Below are positions 7,837 through 16,699 of a stretch of 64,000 nt of DNA, in pieces; the first letter of the stretch is position 1, and every line of letters begins with the position of its first letter. Location of the stretch: positions 1 through 64,000 of the forward strand of contig CADAGO010000001.1 in assembly GCA_902787555.1 (NCBI GenBank). Direction: 5' to 3'. The notes under the pieces were generated by a model that saw only the letters and a program-made list of their open reading frames with translations, was not told the DNA's origin and did no database searches. Both the position numbers and the translations under genes were made by a program. The DNA is from an uncultured Bacteroidales bacterium (GTDB lineage Bacteria > Bacteroidota > Bacteroidia > Bacteroidales > Bacteroidaceae).

Positions 7837-8340
7837 ATGAAAAAACTATTATTTGCTTTTTGCATGCTTACATTCTCATTGGGAATGATGGCACAGGAGG
7901 ATAAGCCAAAATCAAATTGGATAGTCGGAGAACAGGAGAGCAGTTTTCCCGGACAGATGATCAAATATGCGGTGTGTCAGTCGCCAACCGTCATCAAAGG
8001 AGAGAAAGGGGACATCACAGTGTCGCTCAACGTCATGGAATTCCGCGGCAACACAAGCTATTTCTTCAAATCGACCGGCGAGGATTTCAAGGTGGACTAC
8101 AACGTAACGCAGCGCGTGCTGCTTCAGGTTGACGACGAGAGCGAGAACTTCTACGCTTTGGAGGGTTCGAACAACTACACGTCCAACTCGTTGAAATTCC
8201 CATCGGGTTCGTACCAGAACAAATTCAAGAAATTGCTGAAGAAGGGCAAGAAGCTGAAGGTGGAAATCGAGTTTGCGAACGCTGGTACGCAGAAGATTGA
8301 ATTCAATATCGAGGGTCTTGATCCTTCTTATATTAAATAA
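7837..8340 (+). CDS. Secreted hypothetical protein, 167 residues
   Basis: A clear signal peptide (MKKLLFAFCMLTFSLGMMAQ, cleavage after MAQ) leads a beta-rich protein rich in Lys, Ser and Asn. There is no Cys after the signal, no membrane segment and no motif I recognise. It ends LDPSYIK. It has its own promoter and is followed by a strong terminator at 8371, so it is a single-gene unit exported to the periplasm or beyond. Function unknown. Confidence 0.8.
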   Translation: MKKLLFAFCMLTFSLGMMAQEDKPKSNWIVGEQESSFPGQMIKYAVCQSPTVIKGEKGDITVSLNVMEFRGNTSYFFKSTGEDFKVDYNVTQRVLLQVDDESENFYALEGSNNYTSNSLKFPSGSYQNKFKKLLKKGKKLKVEIEFANAGTQKIEFNIEGLDPSYIK

Positions 8341-8370
8341 GGTATCACGACTTAGGGGTAAAGTACAATA

Positions 8371-8404
8371 AAAGGATTGCCGGAGAAGGGGCAATCCTTT
8401 TATG
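8371..8404. terminator. Rho-independent terminator between converging genes
   Basis: AAAGGATTGCC and GGCAATCCTTT form an 11-bp stem with an 8-base loop, then T residues. It follows the secreted-protein gene, and its A-rich left side lets it serve the minus-strand genes ending at 8400 as well. Confidence 0.85.
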
Positions 8405-8585
8405 TTTCGTCTGCACTCGGCTTGTCGCTTACGAAACTGTAGACGGCATATCCGATGAGCGCTACTCCGATGATGGATGCATAGATCCATATCTCGGGGC
8501 CTTCGATCGAGCCGCATGCCGAGACGAGGAAAACGGCTGCGAGCACAAACGAGAGGATGGTCTTTACTACGTTTTTCTTAAGCAT
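8400..8585 (-). CDS. Small membrane protein, 61 residues
   Basis: A 61-residue protein starting MLKKNVVKTILSFVLAAVFL. It has two hydrophobic segments (about 8-25 and 32-53) and a possible lipobox VSAC at the end of the first, followed by GSIEGPE. A longer reading exists upstream but is buried in the preceding gene. With the start chosen here, the ATG overlaps the stop of the VanZ-like gene by 8 bases, which implies translational coupling. Function unknown. Confidence 0.65.
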   Translation of the reverse strand: MLKKNVVKTILSFVLAAVFLVSACGSIEGPEIWIYASIIGVALIGYAVYSFVSDKPSADET

Positions 8586-9039
8586 AGGCTGCGATACGTT
8601 TGCGGATATAATTCTTGGAATAGACGACAATGAGCGTGACGGCAACTGCCCCTGCGTAGCAGACAAAGTCCATCATGTCGGCTGTGCCGGTCAGTCCCCA
8701 CCACACTTGCGCCAGTTCGGAGCCGAAAGCGATGGCTGGCATGATGAGATACCACACGCACGACATCTTGTCGAAACGGTTCCAGATAGCGTCGACGAGG
8801 AGCAGATAGGAGAGCAACCACAAGCCGTCGGGCAGGTTGTAGCGGACCCAGTATGGCATGTTCAGACTGCTACCCCACTCTCTCAGGCTATTGACCCACG
8901 GACCTGCATGCTCGTAGAGACGGAACATGTTGAGTTCCGTCGACCTGAACGTAAGGTATAGAAAACCCTCCGCGAGGAAGAGTACTAATGCTAATACCAG
9001 TTCTATCCTTCTTGCCTTGCTTTTCAGCAACTCACGCAT
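8578..9039 (-). CDS. VanZ-like membrane protein
   Basis: A 153-residue membrane protein with about four hydrophobic spans. The block LPDGLWLLSYLLLVDAIW, then GSELAQVWWGLTGTADMMDF, recalls the VanZ family (conserved P-D-x-x-W and E-x-x-Q...D-x-x-D). I chose the ATG at 9039 (MRELLKSKARR) because the promoter box TATCTTTG at 9062-9069 would make any earlier start lie upstream of the transcript. VanZ relatives affect envelope or teicoplanin resistance in Gram-positives; the role here is unknown. Confidence 0.7.
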   Translation of the reverse strand: MRELLKSKARRIELVLALVLFLAEGFLYLTFRSTELNMFRLYEHAGPWVNSLREWGSSLNMPYWVRYNLPDGLWLLSYLLLVDAIWNRFDKMSCVWYLIMPAIAFGSELAQVWWGLTGTADMMDFVCYAGAVAVTLIVVYSKNYIRKRIAAYA

Positions 9040-9061
9040 TGATTTGTGTCTTAAAACAGGG

Positions 9062-9069
9062 CAAAGATA
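9062..9069 (-). promoter_or_regulatory. Promoter -7 box of the VanZ-like operon
   Basis: Minus-strand TATCTTTG. Its position decides the start of the VanZ-like gene at 9039. Confidence 0.65.
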
Positions 9070-9164
9070 GTAATTTTTCGTGAAATACTGATGCGTTTGC
9101 AACGTAAAGTTTCAAGAAATCGGCTTTTTTCAGTGTTCGCTCAATGGATTTCACATATTTTTTG

Positions 9165-9172
9165 TATCTTTG
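9165..9172 (+). promoter_or_regulatory. Promoter -7 box of lysS
   Basis: TATCTTTG followed by CAGTG lies 67 bases before the lysS start. Confidence 0.7.
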
Positions 9173-9238
9173 CAGTGAATTTAGGCATTATCCGACGAAT
9201 ATCTCGTCATCGATGAATATCAAATAATCAGAAAATAT

Positions 9239-10786
9239 ATGACAACGGAATTAAACGAACAAGAGATTCAGCGGCGCCAGAATATGCAGGCGATGAAGGA
9301 GATGGGCATCAATCCCTACCCTGCTGCTGAATACCCGACCAACGCTTTTTCAACCGACATCGTGGCTGAGTTCAGCGATGAAGCCACGGAGTTGAGACAG
9401 GTTTGCATCGCTGGGCGCATGATGAGCCGGCGTATCATGGGAAAGGCATCCTTTATCGAGTTGAAAGACTCTAAGGGACGCGTGCAGGTGTATGTGACGC
9501 GCGACGACATATGCCCGGAGGAGAACAAGGATATGTACAACGTGGTGTTTAAGAAGCTGCTGGACTTGGGCGACTTCATTGGGGTGAAGGGCTTTGTTTT
9601 CCGGACGCAGACGGGGCAGATCAGCGTTCACGCGCAGGAGCTGACGGTGCTGTCGAAGAGCTTGCGCCCGTTGCCGATCGTTAAGTACAAGGACGGTGTG
9701 GCCTACGACGCGTTCGAGGACCCTGAGTTGCGCTACAGGCAGCGCTACGTTGACTTGATTGTGAACGAGGGGGTGAAGGAGACGTTCGAGAAACGCACGA
9801 AGGTGATCTCGACGTTGAGGAAGGTGCTCGACGATGCGGGCTACACGGAGGTGGAGACGCCGATCCTGCAGTCGATTGCGGGCGGCGCGACTGCGAGACC
9901 GTTCATCACGCACCACAACAGCTTGGACATCGACTTGTACATGAGAATCGCGACGGAGTTGTACTTGAAGCGGTTGATCGTGGGCGGTTTCGAGGGCGTG
10001 TATGAGATCGGCAAGAACTTCCGCAACGAGGGAATGGACCGCACGCACAATCCAGAGTTCACGTGCATGGAGCTGTATGTCCAGTACAAGGACTACAACT
10101 GGATGATGGGGTTCACGGAGCGCTTGTTGGAGACCATCTGTGTTGCTGTGAACGGCACGCCGGAGAGCGTGGTCGACGGCAAGACAATCTCGTTCAAGGC
10201 GCCGTACCGCCGTTTGCCCATCCTTGATGCGATCAAGGAGAAGACGGGCTACGACTTGGACGGCAAGAGCGAGGAGGAGATCCGCGAGGTATGCCGCGCG
10301 CTGAAGCTTGAGGTTGACGAGTCGATGGGTAAGGGAAAACTGATCGACGAGATCTTCGGGGAGTTTTGCGAGGGCACTTTCATCCAGCCGACGTTCATCA
10401 TCGACTATCCGGTGGAGATGTCGCCGTTGACGAAGATGCACCGTAGCAAGCCGGGACTGACGGAACGCTTCGAGCTGATGGTAAACGGGAAGGAGTTGGC
10501 GAACGCGTATTCGGAGCTGAACGACCCGATCGACCAGGAGGAGCGCTTCAAGGAGCAGATGCGCCTGGCGGACAAGGGCGACGACGAGGCGATGATCATC
10601 GACCAGGACTTCTTGCGTGCGCTGCAGTACGGCATGCCGCCGACGAGTGGTATCGGCATCGGTATTGACCGCCTCACGATGCTGATGACGGGCAAGATGG
10701 CCATCCAGGAGGTGCTGTTCTTCCCGCAGATGAAGCCGAGGAAGGCGCAGGCTTCCGACAGCGAGACGGAGGAGGCCGAGGCCTAG
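9239..10786 (+). CDS. lysS: Lysyl-tRNA synthetase, class II
   Basis: Charges tRNA-Lys. The 515-residue protein has an N-terminal OB fold (about 60-160, ...[20 protein letters not shown]) and a class II catalytic domain: motif 2 [20 protein letters not shown] and motif 3 [12 protein letters not shown]. The tail is acidic ([11 protein letters not shown]). It is unusually G+C-rich in codon third positions and runs with gpsA and pgi on the same strand. The last 13 codons and the stop are copied 126 bases downstream (see the repeat at 10747-10928). Confidence 0.97.
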   Translation: MTTELNEQEIQRRQNMQAMKEMGINPYPAAEYPTNAFSTDIVAEFSDEATELRQVCIAGRMMSRRIMGKASFIELKDSKGRVQVYVTRDDICPEENKDMYNVVFKKLLDLGDFIGVKGFVFRTQTGQISVHAQELTVLSKSLRPLPIVKYKDGVAYDAFEDPELRYRQRYVDLIVNEGVKETFEKRTKVISTLRKVLDDAGYTEVETPILQSIAGGATARPFITHHNSLDIDLYMRIATELYLKRLIVGGFEGVYEIGKNFRNEGMDRTHNPEFTCMELYVQYKDYNWMMGFTERLLETICVAVNGTPESVVDGKTISFKAPYRRLPILDAIKEKTGYDLDGKSEEEIREVCRALKLEVDESMGKGKLIDEIFGEFCEGTFIQPTFIIDYPVEMSPLTKMHRSKPGLTERFELMVNGKELANAYSELNDPIDQEERFKEQMRLADKGDDEAMIIDQDFLRALQYGMPPTSGIGIGIDRLTMLMTGKMAIQEVLFFPQMKPRKAQASDSETEEAEA

Positions 10787-10928
10787 GGCTTGATGGGCCT
10801 AATGGGCTTTATGGGCAATATGGGCATAAAAAAGGAATCTGCCAAATTCAGCAGAAGCAACGCGAAAGCGAAGCAGGCTTCCGACAGCGAGACGGAGGAG
10901 GCCGAGGCATAGGGCTTGATGGGCCTAA
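10747..10928 (+). repeat. Duplicated lysS 3' end with stop codon
   Basis: The 56 bases at 10747-10802, covering the lysS tail, its TAG and what follows, recur at 10873-10928 with one change (C to A). The offset of 126 bases is a multiple of three. The intervening DNA is open in the lysS frame and reads GLMGLMGFMGNMGIKKESAK, so read-through of TAG would add 42 residues ending in the same AEA-TAG. A second open stretch (GLMGLRGAMGFMGITEA) follows to a TGA at 10979. An ATG at 10820 would give a 30-residue peptide ending in the lysS tail. Confidence 0.85.
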
Positions 10929-11065
10929 GGGGCGCTATGGGCTTTATGGGCATCACGGAGGCATCGGCCCGCTTGGGCTGAAGCATTGCGAAAGCCGCGG
11001 AGGGCTCTCCCACCCTGTCGGGCTTTACAGAACTTATTTACGAAGAATCATTAATCATCTAAGAT

Positions 11066-12070
11066 ATGCAGTTTAACAGTTGCGGAAAAGTTGCCATCAT
11101 CGGCGGAGGCAGTTGGGCGACGGCCATGGCCAAGATCGTGCTCAAGCACGAGGAGAGAATCAATTGGTACATGCGGCGCGACGACCGCATCGAGGAGTTC
11201 AAGCGATTGGGGCACAACCCGGCGTATCTGACGGGCTTGCACTTCGACACGGACCGCATCGATTTCTCGTCCGACCTGAACAAGATCGTGAAGGAGTCGG
11301 ACACGCTCGTGTTCGTTACTCCATCGCCCTATCTCAAGGGCCATCTGAAGAAACTGAAAACGAGCATACGCGAGAAACTCATCGCCATTGCCATCAAGGG
11401 ATTGGTGCCGGACGACAACATTACCATCTCGCAGTATTTCCAGCAGGCGTTCAACGTGCCGGAGGACAATATCACGACCATCGGCGGCCCGTCGCACGCC
11501 GAGGAGGTGGCTATGGACCGTCTGTGCTACCTCACGGTGGGATGCCACAGCATCGACAACGCGCGGACGGTGGCTGAATTGCTGACGAACCGCTTTGTGA
11601 AGACGTCGGTGAGTACCGACATCGAGGGCATTGAGTACAGCTCGGTGCTGAAGAACGTGTACGCCATTGCGGCGGGCATCTGCAACGGTCTGAAGTATGG
11701 CGACAACTTCCACGCGGTCTTGGTGGCAAATGCGGTGCAGGAGATGGACCGTTTCCTGCAGAGCGTGGAGCGGCGCGACGACCGGAAGGTAATCAATACG
11801 GCCTACCTCGGCGACTTGCTCGTGACGATGTACTCCAACTTCTCCCGCAACCGCACCTTCGGAACGATGATAGGCCGCGGCTACTCAGTGAAAACGGCGC
11901 AGCTAGAGATGGAGATGATTGCCGAGGGATACTACGGCACTTACTGTATGAAGCAGATCAACAAGAAGTACCACGTCAACATGCCTATCCTCGATGCCAT
12001 GTACAACATCCTCTACGAACGGATCTCGCCCACCGTGGAGATTAAAATCCTGAGCGACTCTTTCAGATAA
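11066..12070 (+). CDS. gpsA: Glycerol-3-phosphate dehydrogenase (NAD(P)+)
   Basis: Makes sn-glycerol 3-phosphate from dihydroxyacetone phosphate for phospholipid synthesis. The 334-residue protein opens with the Rossmann loop [15 protein letters not shown], contains the [11 protein letters not shown] block and the catalytic-lysine segment [20 protein letters not shown]. Length is normal for cytosolic GpsA. It lies between lysS and pgi on the same strand, 20 bases before pgi. Confidence 0.95.
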   Translation: MQFNSCGKVAIIGGGSWATAMAKIVLKHEERINWYMRRDDRIEEFKRLGHNPAYLTGLHFDTDRIDFSSDLNKIVKESDTLVFVTPSPYLKGHLKKLKTSIREKLIAIAIKGLVPDDNITISQYFQQAFNVPEDNITTIGGPSHAEEVAMDRLCYLTVGCHSIDNARTVAELLTNRFVKTSVSTDIEGIEYSSVLKNVYAIAAGICNGLKYGDNFHAVLVANAVQEMDRFLQSVERRDDRKVINTAYLGDLLVTMYSNFSRNRTFGTMIGRGYSVKTAQLEMEMIAEGYYGTYCMKQINKKYHVNMPILDAMYNILYERISPTVEIKILSDSFR

Positions 12071-12090
12071 CAATCAAAATACAACGAACT

Positions 12091-13422
12091 ATGAAACTCG
12101 AAATCAACAAAGCAACACAATTCCTTGCCGAAGGAGCAGTGGAATCATACGCAGCTGACGTGAAGGCTGCGCAACAGGCGCTGGAGGACGGTACTTGTGC
12201 CGGCAGCGACTTCCTCGGATGGCTGCACCTGCCATCGAGCATCACGCCTGAATTCATCGAAGAAATCAACGATACTGCAAACACATTGAAAGCCAACTGC
12301 GATGCCATCGTCGTGGCAGGTATCGGCGGTAGTTATCTCGGTGCTAAAGCCGTGATTGCTGCGTTGGACGATAACTTCACCTGGCTCAAGCCATCGAGCG
12401 CTCCACGCATTCTCTTTGCTGGCAATAATATCAGCGAGGACTATCTCACGGAGCTTATTGAGTATCTTAAAGGTGTGAAGTTTGGTGTCATCAATATCTC
12501 GAAGTCGGGAACCACTACCGAGACCGCCATCACGTTCCGTCTTCTCAAAAAGCTTTGCGAGGAGCAAATGGGGAAGGAATGTGCAAAGAAAGTCATCGTT
12601 GCGATAACTGACGCGAAGAAAGGTGCTGCGCGGACATGTGCCGACAAGGAAGGCTACAAGACATTCGTCATTCCTGACAACGTGGGCGGACGCTTCTCCG
12701 TTCTTACTCCCGTTGGTTTGCTGCCGATTGCCTGTGCAGGCTATGACATCGCTCAACTGGTCAAGGGTGCTCAGGATATGGAGCGCGAGTGCGACATCAA
12801 CGTTCCGATGGCTGAGAATCCGTGTGCTGTATATGCCGCCGTGCGCAATGCACTCTATGCGTCAGGCAAGAAGATTGAGATTCTGGTGAACTACCAGCCG
12901 AAGCTCCACTTCATGAGCGAATGGTGGAAGCAGCTTTACGGCGAGAGCGAAGGCAAGGACAAGAAGGGAATCTTCCCTGCGAGCGTGGATTTCTCGACCG
13001 ACCTGCACTCTATGGGGCAATGGATTCAGGACGGCGAGCGTACCATCTTCGAGACGGTGATATCGATTGACAAACCTAACTCATCGCTCACAGTTCCGAC
13101 GGACAACGAGAATCTCGACGGACTGAACTTCCTCGCCGGCAAGCACATAGACGAGGTGAATCACAAGGCAGAACTGGGAACTCAGTTGGCGCATATCGAC
13201 GGCGGTGTGCCCAACCTGCGTATCTCTATTCCGCAACTTGACGAGTATAATCTCGGCCAGTTGATTTACTTCTTCGAAAAGGGATGTGGCGTGAGCGGAT
13301 TGCTGCTCGAGGTCAATCCGTTCAATCAGCCAGGCGTGGAGGCATACAAGAAGAACATGTTTGCCCTGCTAAACAAGCCTGGTTACGAAGCTGAGAGCAA
13401 AGCCATTCAGAGCAGGCTGTAA
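12091..13422 (+). CDS. pgi: Glucose-6-phosphate isomerase
   Basis: Interconverts glucose 6-phosphate and fructose 6-phosphate. At 443 residues it is the short bacterial Pgi form. Visible motifs include [12 protein letters not shown], the phosphate loop [30 protein letters not shown] and [15 protein letters not shown] near the end. It lies 20 bases after gpsA and is followed by an imperfect hairpin at 13465-13501. Confidence 0.96.
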   Translation: MKLEINKATQFLAEGAVESYAADVKAAQQALEDGTCAGSDFLGWLHLPSSITPEFIEEINDTANTLKANCDAIVVAGIGGSYLGAKAVIAALDDNFTWLKPSSAPRILFAGNNISEDYLTELIEYLKGVKFGVINISKSGTTTETAITFRLLKKLCEEQMGKECAKKVIVAITDAKKGAARTCADKEGYKTFVIPDNVGGRFSVLTPVGLLPIACAGYDIAQLVKGAQDMERECDINVPMAENPCAVYAAVRNALYASGKKIEILVNYQPKLHFMSEWWKQLYGESEGKDKKGIFPASVDFSTDLHSMGQWIQDGERTIFETVISIDKPNSSLTVPTDNENLDGLNFLAGKHIDEVNHKAELGTQLAHIDGGVPNLRISIPQLDEYNLGQLIYFFEKGCGVSGLLLEVNPFNQPGVEAYKKNMFALLNKPGYEAESKAIQSRL

Positions 13423-13464
13423 AGCATAACGCTGTTGCCGGAAATACCGGAAGCAGTAGGACGA

Positions 13465-13508
13465 CGCCGACCACGATGCTAACGAAGCATGATGGTTGGC
13501 GTCTGCTG
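13465..13508 (+). terminator. Possible terminator after pgi
   Basis: CGCCGACCACGATGCT pairs with AGCATGATGGTTGGCG around AACGA, with two internal mismatches, and a short T-rich stretch follows. The stem is strong but the T run is weak. Confidence 0.45.
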
Positions 13509-13562
13509 TTTATGTCGGTTAACAGCAATCCTTTTCTCGAGGACTACCGCGACTTTGCTGAG

Positions 13563-13776
13563 AGTATAATTTTACGGAGCTGAAAGTATACTTTTACGGA
13601 GCTGAAAGTATACTTTTACGGAGCTCGAAGTATATTTTTACGAAAGTGGGGATATAGCAAGAAAAAACTAAAGCAAAAAGCGGACAAATCTAAACCAACT
13701 GGTTTTCGATCGTAAACTAACTGGTTTTCGTTCGTAAACCAACTGGTTTAGATTTCTAAGGATATAGCAAGAAAAT
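13563..13776. repeat. Cluster of short tandem and inverted repeats
   Basis: Three kinds occur in 210 bases. First, a 23-base unit (TACGGAGCTGAAAGTATACTTT...) is present three to four times from 13563. Second, 13690-13753 is a near-symmetric block with three AACNAACTGGTTT units, bounded by TCTAAACCAACTGG and CCAACTGGTTTAGA. Third, GGATATAGCAAGAAAA occurs at 13650 and again exactly 110 bases later at 13760, bracketing the second block. No gene is present in 13509-13814. Confidence 0.85.
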
Positions 13777-13814
13777 TCTAGGGTAATAACGGCAGCACCG
13801 CAAAGGTGCGGATG

Positions 13815-16169
13815 CTACAAAATCTTGAAACGGGCAAACTTCAGCAAGAGTTGCTTCGTTCCGGCGTTCTGGAACTGGACGGTGGCCTTCATGCTATCGC
13901 CCTGACCTTCGACTTTCAGTACCTCGCCGATGCCGAACCGCTCGTGCTGGATGCACTGACCTGCTTGGAGAGAATAGTTGCCGGGCGAAGCTGCCGAGGC
14001 AGGTGTGCTGACCGACGAAGCCACGCGTGTGAAGCCTGTCGGCGGCTGCTGCTCCACGGGCTTTGGCTGCCAGGCGGTGCGCGATGGCTGAACAGGCTGC
14101 TGCCGCCAAGCATCCACCGACGGCTTCTGCTTGGTCCACGGCAATTCCACATTGCTGCTACGGCGCGACATCGAGCCGCCTGCGAAACGTACGTACTTAG
14201 GGTCTATGTCGCTGAGGAAACGGCTGGGGAGCGCAAACTCCATCCGCCCGAAGTGGAACCGGCTCTTAGCGTAGGTGATGATGCAATGGCGCTGGGCGCG
14301 GGTGATGGCCACGTAGAACAGGCGGCGTTCCTCCTCCACTTCGCGCGGATTACCCGCCGACATCTGGTTGGGGAACAAGTTCTCTTCGAGACCGACAACG
14401 AATACCACGGGAAACTCAAGTCCCTTGGCCGAGTGAATTGTCATCAGTGTCACCTTCGACTCGTTGCCCGACTTGTCGGTGTCCATGTCGCTGAGCAACG
14501 ACACTTCGGCAAGATAGTCGCTGACGGAAACGGCTGTGTTGCCTTCTTCCATGCGTGAGGCGACGAAATCCTGCAAGCCGTTCATCAGCTCCTCCACGTT
14601 CTCCTGGCGCGAAAGGTTCTCGGGCGTAGTGTCGGCAAAGATGTCGCGCATCACGCCACTCTCCTTGATAATAAACTGTCCGGCAACGTCGGCACTTTCG
14701 TCGGCGGCTTTCGTCATGAACGTGCTGACCAGCTGCACGAACTCGGCAAGCTTGGTGTAGGTTGTTTTCGATACGGCAAGCTGATAGCGGCCCGGTTCGC
14801 CGAGCACTTCCCACAGACTGACGCCGTGGTTGGTTGCCGCCTCGACCACCTTGGCAAGCGTAGTCATTCCGATTCCGCGCGCAGGGTAGTTGATGACGCG
14901 CTTCAGTGCCTCCTCGTCGTGCGGATTGACCGCTAAGCGGAAGTAAGCAATGATGTCCTTGATTTCCTTGCGCTGATAGAACGACACACCGCCGTACACG
15001 CGATACGGCAGGCCCTGCTTCATGAGGTTTTCCTCGAACAGACGGCTCTGCGCATTCGTGCGATACAAAATTGCAAAACTACTATACTCAAGCCCCTCGC
15101 GCTGGTGCAGCTCCATGATGCGCCTGATGACAATCTGCGCTTCCTCAACGTCGCTGTAAGCCTCGATCACCGGCAGCGGCTCGCCCAGCTCCAGCTTTGA
15201 GAACACATTCTTGTAGATTTGCCCCGCGTTCTTATGTATCAGACTGTTGGCAGCATTCACGATGGTCTGCGTCGAGCGGTAGTTCTGCTCCAGTTTGAAT
15301 AGGCGCGTACCAGGGTAAAGCTCCTGAAACTTCAGGATATTGTCGATGTTTGCCCCGCGGAACGAATAGATGCTCTGCGCGTCGTCGCCTACCACACACA
15401 CGTGCTGGTTGTGCTGTGTCAACTGCTGCACGATGCGGTGCTGCGCGTAGTTCGTATCCTGATACTCGTCGACCAGCACATAGCGGAAACGCTCCTCGTA
15501 CTTACTCAATATGTCCGGACACTGGTCGAACAAGCGGAACGTATAGAGCAAGATATCGTCGAAGTCCATCGCGTCGGCATTACGGCAACGGTCGCAATAC
15601 CTTTGATATATCTGACTCATAGCCGGCATCCGCGCATTCAGGTCGCGCTGAGCGCAATAACGGTCGAGTGCGTACGCTGACGGACCTTTCAGCGCGTTCT
15701 TAGCCTCGCTGATGCGTCCGGCCACCGTGCCCGGCCGATACGTTTTGTCATCAAGCTCCATCTCCTTGATGATGGACTTCACCAAACTCTTACTGTCGGC
15801 CGCGTCGTATATCGTGAAGTTCGGCGAGAAACTGCGGTCCCCCTCTCGCAACGTTGGAATCCGGTCGTGCTCCACCCGCAAGATGCGCAAGAAGATACTG
15901 TGAAACGTTCCCATCCATAGATACCGAGCACGCTCCTCCCCTACGATCCGCGCAATACGCGCCTTCATTTCGTTCGCCGCCTTGTTAGTAAACGTCAGCG
16001 CAAGAATTGACCACGGCTCGTAGCCGTGCTCCAGCAAGTACGCAATCTTGTAGGTCAACACACGCGTCTTACCAGAACCAGCACCAGCCACAACCAACGA
16101 AGCGCCGTCGCAATACTCAATCGCGGCGCGCTGCGGCTCATTGAAAGAATCAATCAGATTATCAAACAT
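13815..16169 (-). CDS. UvrD/PcrA-type DNA helicase
   Basis: A 784-residue superfamily 1 3'-5' helicase for repair and replication-fork upkeep. Visible motifs are the Q-region LNEPQRAAIEY, Walker A VVAGAGSGKTRVLTYK, motif Ia LTFTNKAANEMK, DEYQDTN (motif II), GDDAQSIYSFRGA (III), EQNYRST (IV), TIHSAKGLEFPVVFVVG (V) and YVAITRAQ (VI). The poorly conserved C-terminal 110 residues end in a Tudor-like segment (CIQHERFGIGEVLKVEG), as in PcrA. It is the last gene of the minus-strand set from the GT2 gene at 19524. Confidence 0.95.
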   Translation of the reverse strand: MFDNLIDSFNEPQRAAIEYCDGASLVVAGAGSGKTRVLTYKIAYLLEHGYEPWSILALTFTNKAANEMKARIARIVGEERARYLWMGTFHSIFLRILRVEHDRIPTLREGDRSFSPNFTIYDAADSKSLVKSIIKEMELDDKTYRPGTVAGRISEAKNALKGPSAYALDRYCAQRDLNARMPAMSQIYQRYCDRCRNADAMDFDDILLYTFRLFDQCPDILSKYEERFRYVLVDEYQDTNYAQHRIVQQLTQHNQHVCVVGDDAQSIYSFRGANIDNILKFQELYPGTRLFKLEQNYRSTQTIVNAANSLIHKNAGQIYKNVFSKLELGEPLPVIEAYSDVEEAQIVIRRIMELHQREGLEYSSFAILYRTNAQSRLFEENLMKQGLPYRVYGGVSFYQRKEIKDIIAYFRLAVNPHDEEALKRVINYPARGIGMTTLAKVVEAATNHGVSLWEVLGEPGRYQLAVSKTTYTKLAEFVQLVSTFMTKAADESADVAGQFIIKESGVMRDIFADTTPENLSRQENVEELMNGLQDFVASRMEEGNTAVSVSDYLAEVSLLSDMDTDKSGNESKVTLMTIHSAKGLEFPVVFVVGLEENLFPNQMSAGNPREVEEERRLFYVAITRAQRHCIITYAKSRFHFGRMEFALPSRFLSDIDPKYVRFAGGSMSRRSSNVELPWTKQKPSVDAWRQQPVQPSRTAWQPKPVEQQPPTGFTRVASSVSTPASAASPGNYSLQAGQCIQHERFGIGEVLKVEGQGDSMKATVQFQNAGTKQLLLKFARFKIL

Positions 16170-16202
16170 AACACGATTCGGGGAAAGCCGTTCTCAAACT
16201 GA

Positions 16203-16655
16203 CTACTTAGGAAGAACCACCTTAGGGACAGGCAATTTCGGAAGAGCTAGCTCATGAAACTCCACCGCCTTCGGCAGCTTCACATACTTCCTGTTTGCCA
16301 CCGTCTTGATATACGCATCCTTCAGCTGCTTCATTACCAGCTTACCCTCCGACCACGTCAGCTCCACATTCTGAGAGTCGCTCCCGTTGTCGCAAGAAGC
16401 ACGGAACACAGCCTTATCCTTTTCCAAACTGATCACTTTCAGTATCACCCACATCCCATTCGTGTTCCCGTTGATGTAACCGTAGCACATCTCGTCGTCC
16501 ATCCCAGGTACCGCCACAGAGTCGGCATACAAGTTCAGTACCATCTGCATCTTGTATTCGTCGTTCACAAAATGCCCTTTGAACACCTGAGCAGCGGCAA
16601 ACGTAAACACGCCCACCGACAGCAAGACCAATAAAATTATCCTTTTCATCATCAT
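16203..16655 (-). CDS. Secreted hypothetical protein, 150 residues
   Basis: A signal peptide (RIILLVLLSVGVFTFAAAQ) is followed by a small beta-rich domain (FKGHFVNDEYKMQMVLNLYA...) and a Pro/Val/Lys-rich tail (LPKLPVPKVVLPK). The domain appears to hold one Cys pair candidate (CYGYING and ASCDNGS). I do not recognise a family with confidence. It sits between the helicase gene (33 bases) and the acyltransferase fusion (44 bases), all on the minus strand. Confidence 0.75.
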   Translation of the reverse strand: MMMKRIILLVLLSVGVFTFAAAQVFKGHFVNDEYKMQMVLNLYADSVAVPGMDDEMCYGYINGNTNGMWVILKVISLEKDKAVFRASCDNGSDSQNVELTWSEGKLVMKQLKDAYIKTVANRKYVKLPKAVEFHELALPKLPVPKVVLPK

Positions 16656-16699
16656 AAACCCAAATTAAATATCGTTACCAATCAAATTCTGTAAATACA

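Noticed and set aside
9350-10441. Minus-strand frame of 363 codons inside lysS
   Set aside because: Shadow of lysS; very rich in His/Arg/Leu, with no family motif.
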